Shown here: positions 1 through 4,833 of the stretch, in pieces | Layout: every line of letters starts with the position of its first letter | Numbering within the stretch: position 1 is the first letter of the stretch | From: Ignavibacteria bacterium | GTDB taxonomy: Bacteria; Bacteroidota; Ignavibacteria; Ignavibacteriales; Melioribacteraceae | Direction: 5' to 3' | DNA length: 9,174 nt | NCBI GenBank assembly: GCA_027347545.1 | Contig: DAIEQT010000432.1 | Location: 1-9,174, forward strand | The notes under the pieces: model-generated | Database searches by the model: none | What the model saw: the letters and a program-made list of their open reading frames with translations, nothing else | Told to the model about the DNA's origin: nothing | Translations under genes and position numbers: made by a program

Positions 1-312
1 CATTCCATTCAACTCACAATCCGCACTTCCATCAAAATCATAAAAGCACGTTTACTAAAATCATTAAGGCATTCGTAAATAATTTGCGCGTAATTGTTTT
101 GATTCTTCCACCGCTTAAACTATTTACTCATACATCTGAGCAAAAAGTTTGTCTTCATTCCCTCCGTTCATTCATCCAAACCTTTTCATAAAGCAGCTCA
201 CAATTTGCATTCTTCCTCTCTCAGTTTTCACAATTCGTTCGTCATCACTTAAAATGATTCGCCTATCATTTGCTTTCAGCGTATTCGAAAAGCAAAAAGT
301 TGTGCCGCAGGC

Positions 313-325
313 ATGCCTTCGGCAT
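313..325. repeat. Small palindrome, 5-bp arms, TTC loop
   Basis: ATGCC, then TTC, then GGCAT: perfect arms around a three-base loop. It belongs to a set of similar three-base-loop hairpins that recur through the left part of the window. Confidence 0.6.
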
Positions 326-388
326 CGCTCATTCTTCGCTCCAACCTTTTCACTTTACAACCGATGCTTTTCTTTTTGTTCACAGTTT

Positions 389-406
389 GCCAGCCTTCGG
401 CTTGGC
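389..406. repeat. Small palindrome, TTC loop, one-base bulge
   Basis: The inner arms AGCC and GGCT flank a TTC loop (392-402). Outer GCC and GGC extend the stem past one unpaired base at 403. It has the same CC-TTC-GG centre as the palindrome at 313-325. Confidence 0.5.
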
Positions 407-496
407 TTCACTGTTATTGCAAAGCATTGTTTTTGCCATACCGCATCACAATTTAAGCCGATAAAGGAATCCGGCCGTCAAGGGTATATAAACTCT

Positions 497-531
497 CCCG
501 CTATTCTATTAACAAATTTAAGTTAAGCGGG
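497..531. repeat. Imperfect inverted repeat
   Basis: CCCGC (497-501) pairs with GCGGG (527-531), and inside it TTAAC (509-513) pairs with GTTAA (522-526). An asymmetric internal bulge separates the two stems. No T-run follows, so it is not an obvious terminator; its role is unknown. Confidence 0.35.
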
Positions 532-630
532 ATTCGCCCTTGTACTGCCACCTTTACGGCTTCTAGTTCGCTTACGCTCACCTCCAAATCTTTTGCGTCT
601 GGCAAAAACATATTTTTTTACACAGCATAA

Positions 631-647
631 ATCCGCCTTAGGCGGAT
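631..647. repeat. Perfect palindrome, 7-bp arms, TTA loop
   Basis: ATCCGCC, TTA, GGCGGAT. It lies just before the likely ribosome binding site of the gene at 662. A near copy (TCCGCC, TTT, GGCGGA) lies at 1668-1682, again directly before a ribosome binding site. Confidence 0.7.
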
Positions 648-661
648 AAAAGGCAAACTAC

Positions 662-859
662 ATGCAAAACAAAATCTTACACATCGTTTCTAAGTGCGGT
701 TACACTTTTTATCTGGTTTCTACTTCTTCTTGTCATCTGGTTCAAGTTCGTAATCGGGTAAATAATGTTTCAAAAATCTTAAAAACTCTTCCTCTCGCTT
801 CTACTCCTTCATTTTTAGCTCAAGCATTCAATCAAACGGTTAATTCTTTTAGGGTATAA
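662..859 (+). CDS. Small hypothetical protein (65 aa)
   Basis: I do not recognise this gene. It encodes 65 residues with many Ser, Val and Asn and a cluster of Cys/His residues near the N-terminus (Cys12, Cys24, His25), but no clear motif or membrane segment. The ATG start is supported by an AAAAGG sequence about eight bases upstream, right after the palindrome at 631-647. Its TAA stop ends two bases before the ATG of the next gene, which suggests translational coupling and membership of the small-gene run that continues to 1661. The pyrimidine-rich + strand is unusual for a coding strand, so chance openness cannot be excluded. Confidence 0.4.
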   Translation: MQNKILHIVSKCGYTFYLVSTSSCHLVQVRNRVNNVSKILKTLPLASTPSFLAQAFNQTVNSFRV

Positions 860-861
860 TC

Positions 862-1089
862 ATGCCGGTTCAATTCTTAGCTAAAAAAAATATAAATGGC
901 TGGTTGTTTACTCTTTATCCTTTTCGCGGTTCTTTCTTTGTCTCTTTACATGCAACAAACGGCAAACCCTATTATCAAAAGTTTGCAACAGAGGCAAAAG
1001 CAAAAGAGTATTTCACTTTTATGTGTTCCAAGTTCACAGCTTTTCACAGCAAAGCAACAAAATCAAAAGAACCAACATTTTTTCAATAG
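862..1089 (+). CDS. Small hypothetical protein (75 aa)
   Basis: I do not recognise the family. The protein has 75 residues. Its first 50 look like a compact beta-rich fold with alternating hydrophobic and aromatic residues (segments around GWLFTLYPF and GSFFVSLHA), followed by an alpha-helical stretch rich in Ala, Lys and Phe and a basic Lys-rich tail. It starts two bases after the preceding stop, with AGGG overlapping that stop region. Its own TAG stop lies within the AGGTG ribosome binding site of the next gene. The sensible amino-acid pattern and tight packing make this the most credible of the first small genes. The left-element context suggests an accessory phage- or plasmid-type protein of unknown role. 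Confidence 0.55.
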   Translation: MPVQFLAKKNINGWLFTLYPFRGSFFVSLHATNGKPYYQKFATEAKAKEYFTFMCSKFTAFHSKATKSKEPTFFQ

Positions 1090-1099
1090 GTGTATTATG
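1087..1099 (+). promoter_or_regulatory. Stop-overlapping ribosome binding site
   Basis: The TAG stop of the 862 gene is part of TAGGTGT, three bases before the next ATG. An almost identical signal recurs at 1298-1310. This arrangement couples termination of one gene to initiation of the next. Confidence 0.5.
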
Positions 1100-1300
1100 T
1101 CAAACATTCAAAGACAAATGCTATTAAGGCTTCACAAAAGCTTAGTCAACAGTCAAAACTTTTTTGCCGCTCAAGACATTCTTAGTTATTTAATCAAAAA
1201 CAAAATTCCTAAGCACAAATTCAATCTTTCAATTGTCCGGTTTCATTTACTCGGTCAATTCAATTATCTGTTAGTAAACCATCACTTTCCAAATAATTAG
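1097..1300 (+). CDS. Small hypothetical helical basic protein (67 aa)
   Basis: I do not recognise this gene. The 67-residue product is basic (Lys, Arg and His throughout) and looks all-helical, with a hydrophobic/basic pattern that could suit a small nucleic-acid-binding protein. No helix-turn-helix can be assigned with confidence. I chose the ATG at 1097 over an in-frame TTG far upstream (896) because AGGTGT lies directly before it. That ribosome binding site overlaps the TAG stop of the previous gene, and the upstream extension would overlap that gene almost entirely. Its own stop is again a TAG embedded in the next AGGTGT signal. Confidence 0.5.
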   Translation: MSNIQRQMLLRLHKSLVNSQNFFAAQDILSYLIKNKIPKHKFNLSIVRFHLLGQFNYLLVNHHFPNN

Positions 1301-1310
1301 GTGTGTAATG
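1298..1310 (+). promoter_or_regulatory. Stop-overlapping ribosome binding site, second copy
   Basis: TAGGTGT, then three bases, then ATG: the same layout as at 1087-1099, with the previous gene's TAG stop forming the start of the AGGTG signal. It fixes the start of the 117-residue protein. Confidence 0.5.
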
Positions 1311-1661
1311 CCAAATCTAAATTTTATTTCTGTCGCTTCATTCGCTCTTAAAAATCACTGTTCATTTATCGGCGGTCGCCCTTGCTTAAATGTTCTCACG
1401 GGTATTCAAGGTGAAATTATTTTTCTATTCAAGTCAAACTTTGCCGCGGGAATCCGTCCCTTCGGGAGAAATCTTTTTATTCAATGGATACGCTGGAACT
1501 TTGATTCGGTAAACTACCAAGAGCAGCAACTAAATTATAAATCGGTTCAATATGTAGCGGTATTTCTAAAGGTACCTCATAAAATAAACCGCAAGTTTTT
1601 ACTCACATTCAAATCTTTTTCACAGCAAGCCCCGCATTTACTCGGCTATTTCTTAAACTAA
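1308..1661 (+). CDS. Hypothetical protein (117 aa)
   Basis: I do not recognise this family. The 117-residue protein is rich in Phe, Asn and Leu, with no signal peptide or clear transmembrane helix. It looks like a mixed beta/alpha soluble protein with aromatic clusters in the middle (around FIQWIRWNF). The ATG is preceded by AGGTGT, which overlaps the stop of the upstream gene exactly as at 1089-1099, so the start is well supported. Residues around position 50 are encoded by a 24-bp palindromic repeat (1447-1470) found again, one base different and in another reading frame, inside the ArdC-type gene downstream. This suggests the repeat was inserted into an existing coding sequence. Confidence 0.5.
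   Translation: MPNLNFISVASFALKNHCSFIGGRPCLNVLTGIQGEIIFLFKSNFAAGIRPFGRNLFIQWIRWNFDSVNYQEQQLNYKSVQYVAVFLKVPHKINRKFLLTFKSFSQQAPHLLGYFLN
1447..1470. repeat. 24-bp palindromic repeat, copy 1
   Basis: This is copy 1 of a 24-bp sequence with a core TCCC-TTC-GGGA hairpin (1457-1467). Copy 2 at 2095-2118 differs only at base 10 (G here, A there). A GGGA upstream of the core can also pair with the same TCCC, so two mutually exclusive hairpins are possible. It lies inside the gene at 1308-1661. Confidence 0.75.
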
Positions 1662-1667
1662 AATTTA

Positions 1668-1682
1668 TCCGCCTTTGGCGGA
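1668..1682. repeat. Palindrome, 6-bp arms, TTT loop, before a ribosome binding site
   Basis: TCCGCC, TTT, GGCGGA. It directly abuts the AAAGGAG of the ArdC-type gene and resembles the palindrome at 631-647. As RNA the hairpin would end at the edge of the ribosome binding site and could affect its access. Confidence 0.65.
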
Positions 1683-1695
1683 AAGGAGTGCACAA

Positions 1696-2139
1696 ATGCG
1701 CTTAACAGATGAACAAAAACAACAATACCGGCAAGAGAAAAAAGATAAAATCATTCGTATCAGAAAAACGCTTTCGGAAATGACAGAAGAACAACGCCAA
1801 GCAATCGCTGACAAATTCGGAATTGTTACAGTTGAAGGACATTTATTAACAGCACACAATCAGTGTTTTTTGGTTGCTCAAAGTGAAATTAACTTTTCAA
1901 TTGTCGGTGGATATAGACAATGGCAAAAAGCCGGAAGATCTGTAAGAAAAGGAGAACATGGTTTTTACATCTTCGTTCCATCCAAAACCAAAGAAGAATC
2001 TGAGAACTCAGCAGAAGTTTCTTCTGATGATGAAACACCATTCTTCTTTACAGCGGTAGTTTTTGACATTTCGCAAACAGAATTAATCACAGAACGGGAA
2101 TCCATCCCTTCGGGAGAAGTATTAGAAAATGCCAACTAA
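1696..2139 (+). CDS. ArdC N-terminal (ssDNA-binding) domain protein
   Basis: This 147-residue protein resembles the N-terminal domain of ArdC antirestriction proteins, which bind single-stranded DNA and are carried by conjugative plasmids, ICEs and phages. The signature is visible: a Gly-Gly-Tyr/Gln-Trp region followed by GRSVRKGEHGFYIFVP (residues 80-95), an acidic insert, then a Phe-rich strand and VFDISQTE (122-129). Residues 1-40 are a charged helical lead. Full ArdC proteins continue into a zinc metallopeptidase-like domain; here the frame stops 18 residues after FDISQTE, so only the N-domain exists. I chose ATG 1696 over an in-frame TTG at 1675 because AAAGGAG (1682-1688) lies at the right distance from it. 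A 24-bp mobile-looking repeat encodes part of the C-terminal tail. The frame overlaps the next gene by 11 bases. Confidence 0.8.
   Translation: MRLTDEQKQQYRQEKKDKIIRIRKTLSEMTEEQRQAIADKFGIVTVEGHLLTAHNQCFLVAQSEINFSIVGGYRQWQKAGRSVRKGEHGFYIFVPSKTKEESENSAEVSSDDETPFFFTAVVFDISQTELITERESIPSGEVLENAN
2095..2118. repeat. 24-bp palindromic repeat, copy 2
   Basis: This copy matches 1447-1470 at 23 of 24 positions, with the TCCC-TTC-GGGA core at 2105-2115. It lies in the last coding segment of the ArdC-type gene, immediately after the conserved FDISQTE region, and is read in a different frame from copy 1. Confidence 0.75.
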
Positions 2140-2341
2140 TCAATTTCAAAATCTTTGTGATACTTGGGAATGCTTGGATTATTTCCAAAGAACAAATAAA
2201 GCTAAACTAACTATCAATCAATTAAACTCATTCGAGGAAGTCAAAGACTTCCTCGCTTCTCAAATTGATCAACAAGAAAACGAAACCGCCAATGGCTGCA
2301 CAAACATTGATTCAATCATTGACAAACAAAAAGGGAGTTAA
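2129..2341 (+). CDS. Small acidic hypothetical protein (70 aa)
   Basis: I do not recognise this gene. It encodes 70 residues, acidic overall, with a predicted helical middle (around LNSFEEVKDFLASQ) and a polar C-terminus rich in Asp, Asn and Gln. Its ATG lies inside the end of the ArdC-type gene (11-base overlap), and it ends five bases before the ATG of the ATPase, so the three form one translationally coupled unit. The region coding for the middle helix contains a perfect 10-bp inverted repeat with an AAA loop (2233-2255). Its position between an ssDNA-binding domain gene and an annealing-type ATPase gene hints at an accessory role in recombination or replication; that is inference from context only. 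Confidence 0.6.
   Translation: MPTNQFQNLCDTWECLDYFQRTNKAKLTINQLNSFEEVKDFLASQIDQQENETANGCTNIDSIIDKQKGS
2233..2255. repeat. Perfect inverted repeat, 10-bp arms, AAA loop
   Basis: CGAGGAAGTC, AAA, GACTTCCTCG: a perfect 23-base hairpin lying inside the 70-residue gene. It is the strongest of the three-base-loop hairpins in the left element. Confidence 0.75.
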
Positions 2342-2346
2342 CAATT

Positions 2347-3453
2347 ATGAAACTTCATGATTTTGCAACATCGCTAGTAAGTAAAAACCACTTTATTAAA
2401 GCTTCTTTCGGTGGATTTCAAGGAGCCGGAAAGTCTCGCACAGCAACGGAATTTATAATCGGTACATATAAAGACCTAAAATGTACCAAGCCAATTCTTA
2501 TCATTGATAATGAGAAAGGCAGCCGCTTCTTAATTCCAATCTTCAAGAAAGCCGGAATCGAAGCCATTGCAAAAGACACAACAAATCTTTCTGATCTTCA
2601 CGAAGCTTTTAACTTTCTCAGAAACAAAGAAATTGATTTTCTGTTTATTGATTCACTAACCAAGATATATTACAAATTCATCAAAGATTACAAACTCAAA
2701 AACAACAGAAGCTTTATGACCTTGCAAGATTGGGGAAAGATTCTTCCGGCATGGCAAGAAGAATTCTCAGATCGGTTTGTTAATGCTGAGGGTAATATTG
2801 TCTTTACCGGACGCGGCGGCTTTGAGTATGAAAAAGAAGACGATACCAAAGATGAAGATGGAAAGGTAATTGAAAAAGGTTCGTTTGTTAAGTCTGGTTT
2901 TAAGATGAAGATTGCCGGAGAAACTCCTTACGAAACTGATCTTAATGTTTGGATGCAGCTTGAGAAGGAATTAACCAAAGAAGGAAAACCAAAACAACAA
3001 AACATAGCTTATGTTTTGAAAGATCGTTCTGATACAATCAATGGCAGAATCTTTGAAATGCCAAAGTATAAATCATTCAAGCCAATCATCAATTTTATTC
3101 TTGGTTTACCAATTGGTGAAGTCGCTCAAGAAAGCTTTCATCAAAATCTAACTCCGGGTAGTGATAAAGAATATTATGAAAGGCAGCTTAACAAGAAAAT
3201 CGAAATAGAAAAGATTGAAGCTCTTTTCGAATTAAATAATCTTGGCGCTCCACGTTCAGCAGAAGAAAAGAAAATAAAAGCAACAATCATTCAAAAGATT
3301 TTTGGTACAACAAGTAAAACAGAAATTGAAAGAATGGACCATAAACTTTTAGGACATCTTCGTGAGAGACTAAAAACTTTATTAGAAGCCATTAGAGAAG
3401 CAGAAAATGTAATGGAGGCAGTAGAGAACTTCCAGACGGAGAAAGCCGCGTGA
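2347..3453 (+). CDS. RecA-like/Sak4-like P-loop ATPase (phage AAA_24 type)
   Basis: The 368-residue cytoplasmic protein has a RecA-like nucleotide-binding core. The Walker A motif is GGFQGAGKS (residues 22-30), an acidic IIDNEKG strand follows (52-58), and Walker B is DFLFID (97-102). Residues 185-240 carry a further core segment with a late strand (NIAYVLKDR). The layout resembles phage nucleotide-binding ATPases of the AAA_24 type and Sak4 single-strand-annealing proteins, which work with ssDNA-binding proteins in phage recombination. The exact subfamily is inference. The C-terminal 90 residues are charged and helical, probably a coiled coil. AAGGGAG lies about nine bases before the ATG. 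It is the last gene of the run, coupled to the 70-residue gene, and its TGA stop lies in the loop of a terminator hairpin. Confidence 0.75.
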   Translation: MKLHDFATSLVSKNHFIKASFGGFQGAGKSRTATEFIIGTYKDLKCTKPILIIDNEKGSRFLIPIFKKAGIEAIAKDTTNLSDLHEAFNFLRNKEIDFLFIDSLTKIYYKFIKDYKLKNNRSFMTLQDWGKILPAWQEEFSDRFVNAEGNIVFTGRGGFEYEKEDDTKDEDGKVIEKGSFVKSGFKMKIAGETPYETDLNVWMQLEKELTKEGKPKQQNIAYVLKDRSDTINGRIFEMPKYKSFKPIINFILGLPIGEVAQESFHQNLTPGSDKEYYERQLNKKIEIEKIEALFELNNLGAPRSAEEKKIKATIIQKIFGTTSKTEIERMDHKLLGHLRERLKTLLEAIREAENVMEAVENFQTEKAA

Positions 3454-3469
3454 TGCGGCTTTTCTTTCG
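3441..3469 (+). terminator. Rho-independent terminator overlapping the stop codon
   Basis: AAAGCCGC (3442-3449) and GCGGCTTT (3455-3462) form an 8-bp stem around a five-base loop that contains most of the TGA stop of the ATPase gene. A T-rich tail follows (TTTTCTTT). It ends the left gene run. Confidence 0.8.
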
Positions 3470-3705
3470 TTCTAAACAAAAAATAATTTCAGAGATCAAC
3501 TCAAAAAAGTGAAGAAATTATATCTGTATGAATTCTCTTTCCGTTGTTTTCTCTTATCTTCTAAAATGCTAAATTGAGATTAGACCTTAAGCCAATAAAT
3601 AAAATTAACGTTCTTGAAAACTTTGAATAATATTTTCGGTTTTGGCTTACCGGGAAATTATGCTAGAGGTTTTCTAAAAATATTGTTCGGAATGTTTGAG
3701 TAAAA

Positions 3706-3727
3706 AGTCCCTACTGAGTCCCTACCT
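3706..3727. repeat. Two tandem 11-bp direct repeats
   Basis: AGTCCCTACTG (3706-3716) is followed directly by AGTCCCTACCT (3717-3727), nine of eleven bases identical. Short direct repeats 80-100 bp from a tRNA 3' end are compatible with integrase arm-type binding sites; this is inference. Confidence 0.6.
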
Positions 3728-3747
3728 GATGATCAAAAATCATCGGG
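3725..3747. repeat. Hairpin, 9-bp arms, five-base loop
   Basis: CCTGATGAT (3725-3733) pairs with ATCATCGGG (3739-3747) with one T-G pair. No T-run follows on the + strand. It overlaps the end of the second 11-bp repeat. Confidence 0.5.
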
Positions 3748-3764
3748 ATTATTGGACTTGTGGA

Positions 3765-3803
3765 AAACAAAAAAGCCCCAAAACGAAGTGTTTTGAGGCT
3801 TTT
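3765..3803 (-). terminator. Terminator of the tRNA-Thr gene
   Basis: Read on the minus strand, AAAAGCC-T-CAAAAC, a five-base loop ACTTC, then GTTTTG-G-GGCTTTT form a 14-bp stem with one wobble pair. The T-run at the base of the stem continues into TTTTTTGTTTT. It begins five bases after the tRNA 3' end. Confidence 0.8.
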
Positions 3804-3807
3804 AGTG

Positions 3808-3880
3808 AGCTGGCGATGGGACTCGAACCCGCAACCTGCTGATTACAAGTCAGCTGCTCTACCAGTTGAGCTACGCCAGC
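3808..3880 (-). tRNA. tRNA-Thr (anticodon TGT)
   Basis: A complete 73-nt cloverleaf can be drawn on the minus strand. The acceptor stem is GCTGGCG with CGCCAGC, the D-stem is GCTC/GAGC, the anticodon stem is GCTGA/TCAGC with loop CTTGTAA (anticodon TGT, reading ACA), and the T-loop is TTCGAGT. The discriminator is T and CCA is not encoded. The T-stem (GCGGG against CCCAT) shows one G-T pair and one C-A mismatch. The gene has its own promoter-like box upstream and a strong terminator downstream. Its 3' end faces the accessory block on the left, the expected geometry if that block integrated into this tRNA gene. Confidence 0.95.
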
Positions 3881-3908
3881 ATTCAACAATGCTTTCAAAA
3901 TTGCGTGG

Positions 3909-3940
3909 CAAATCTAACACAAAATCCCAATACTGCGCAA
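3909..3940 (-). promoter_or_regulatory. Promoter of tRNA-Thr (Bacteroidota/Chlorobiota type)
   Basis: On the minus strand TAGATTTG (3909-3916) fits the TAnnTTTG -7 box, with a TTG about 21 bases upstream as the -33 element. Transcription would start about 20 bases before the tRNA. Confidence 0.5.
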
Positions 3941-3986
3941 TAATTCCGCAGGACAAGAGTAAGAAAATTTAGTCTTTCAAAATTTC

Positions 3987-3994
3987 TATATTTG
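3987..3994 (+). promoter_or_regulatory. Possible -7 promoter box for the SpoU methyltransferase
   Basis: TATATTTG matches TAnnTTTG and lies 19 bases before the ATG, giving a very short leader. No clear -33 TTG is seen, so this is less certain than the tRNA promoter. Confidence 0.35.
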
Positions 3995-4013
3995 TTCAAA
4001 ACCTTTTGAAACA

Positions 4014-4763
4014 ATGACCAGAGCAGAACTAAAATATTACACCTCCTTAACTTTGAAAAAGAACCGCATAGAAGAAGCTAAATTTGTGGTTGAAGGAATA
4101 AAATTAATTGGAGAGGCTATCTCATCCGGTTTTTACTGTGAAGCAATTTTTTACACGAATGCCGTTAGTGATAAAGAAGAAGATTTTGTTGATTCACTTA
4201 GGAAGAAAGTTTTGCGTATTGAAGAAATAAGAAGAGAAGACCTTTACCGATTGGCAGATGTTAAAACGCCTCAAGAAGTGATTGCTGTTTTTTATAATGA
4301 TGAAAAGGAGAAGGAGTTTAAAGGAGATTTAATTGTTGCACTTGAAAACATTAACGATCCGGGAAATCTTGGAACTATTTTAAGAAGCAGCGACTGGTTT
4401 GGTGTTTCAACAATTTTACTCAGCGAAAACTGTGCTGAAATTTATAACCCCAAAGTTATTCGTGCATCTGCCGGCTCAGTGTTCCATCTAAATATTTTTG
4501 AGAGCAATAATTTTTATCAACAGTTGGAAGAGCTGAAATCTAAGAATTATCAAGTTTGCTGTGCTGATCTTGCGGGAGAGAATATTTACAATTTTACTAA
4601 GAATTCAAGTTTAGTTTTAGTATTGGCTAACGAAGCAAGCGGTCCGACTGATGAGCTGCTTCGTCTTTGCGATATCAAAATTACAATACCTAGAAAGGGG
4701 AATGCTGAATCGCTTAATGTTGCAACTGCCTCGGCGATTATTCTATCGGAGCTTACCAAATAA
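4014..4763 (+). CDS. TrmH/SpoU-family RNA 2'-O-methyltransferase
   Basis: The 249-residue enzyme transfers methyl from S-adenosylmethionine to a ribose 2'-OH in rRNA or tRNA; the exact nucleotide cannot be told from sequence. All three SPOUT motifs are present. Motif I is NINDPGNLGTILRS (112-125) with the conserved Asn and Arg. Motif II is LVLANEASG (202-210) with the conserved Glu. Motif III is IPRKGNAESLNVATA (225-239) with the Ser-Leu-Asn of the knot. Residues 1-95 form the small N-terminal substrate-binding domain typical of 23S rRNA methyltransferases such as RlmB. Length is normal. There is no clear Shine-Dalgarno sequence; a TAnnTTTG box lies just upstream. It is divergent from tRNA-Thr and convergent with the isomerase gene. 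Confidence 0.92.
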   Translation: MTRAELKYYTSLTLKKNRIEEAKFVVEGIKLIGEAISSGFYCEAIFYTNAVSDKEEDFVDSLRKKVLRIEEIRREDLYRLADVKTPQEVIAVFYNDEKEKEFKGDLIVALENINDPGNLGTILRSSDWFGVSTILLSENCAEIYNPKVIRASAGSVFHLNIFESNNFYQQLEELKSKNYQVCCADLAGENIYNFTKNSSLVLVLANEASGPTDELLRLCDIKITIPRKGNAESLNVATASAIILSELTK

Positions 4764-4764
4764 T

Positions 4765-4786
4765 AAATCCTGCCTAGTCGGGATTT
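4765..4786 (+). terminator. Possible terminator after the methyltransferase
   Basis: AAATCCTG pairs with CGGGATTT (one T-G pair) around a six-base loop, directly after the stop codon and followed by TCTCTGTT. The T-tract is weak. It lies between two convergent genes. Confidence 0.45.
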
Positions 4787-4833
4787 CTCTGTTACTTAAA
4801 ACTAATAGAAGTGCAAAAGTTTTTCACTAAAAC

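Larger units (their letters stand above)
1..661. other. Gene-poor, pyrimidine-rich stretch with small palindromes
   Basis: I see no convincing gene here on either strand. Open frames exist but start at TTG or internal ATG codons without a ribosome binding site, and their translations are low-complexity and rich in Ser, Phe and Cys. One frame is open from base 3 to 192 without a start and could be the tail of an upstream gene, but nothing recognisable is encoded. The + strand is rich in C and T, unlike the purine-rich genes from 1.69 kb onward. Short inverted repeats lie at 313-325, 392-402, 497-531 and 631-647. It may be a leader, a degraded gene or a regulatory region of an accessory element; that is inference. 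Confidence 0.5.
3470..3770. other. Non-coding junction between the left gene run and tRNA-Thr
   Basis: I see no gene here. The stretch is AT-rich, with two tandem 11-bp repeats at 3706-3727 and a hairpin at 3725-3747. It lies on the 3' side of the minus-strand tRNA-Thr, where the end of a tRNA-integrating element would sit. No integrase or remnant of one is visible. Confidence 0.5.

Noticed and set aside
149..526. Open frame of 125 codons on the + strand, plus a nested one at 270-464
   Set aside because: It starts at TTG with no ribosome binding site, gives a low-complexity Ser/Phe/Cys-rich translation, and runs across several palindromes; it looks like chance openness in pyrimidine-rich DNA.
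1665..1859. Minus-strand open frame
   Set aside because: Shadow of the ArdC-type gene; no ribosome binding site or family resemblance.
3291..3479. Minus-strand open frame at the end of the ATPase gene
   Set aside because: Antisense of the ATPase C-terminus and its terminator, with no independent support.
3808..3880. C-A mismatch in the T-stem of tRNA-Thr as a sign of a damaged or hybrid tRNA
   Set aside because: The same T-arm sequence appears to be common in related tRNA-Thr genes, judging from the familiar antisense translation, so it is not evidence of damage.
3760..3972. 70-codon + strand frame with a WRWDSNPQPADYK-like translation
   Set aside because: It is the antisense of tRNA-Thr and its terminator; this translation is a well-known false protein arising from tRNA genes.
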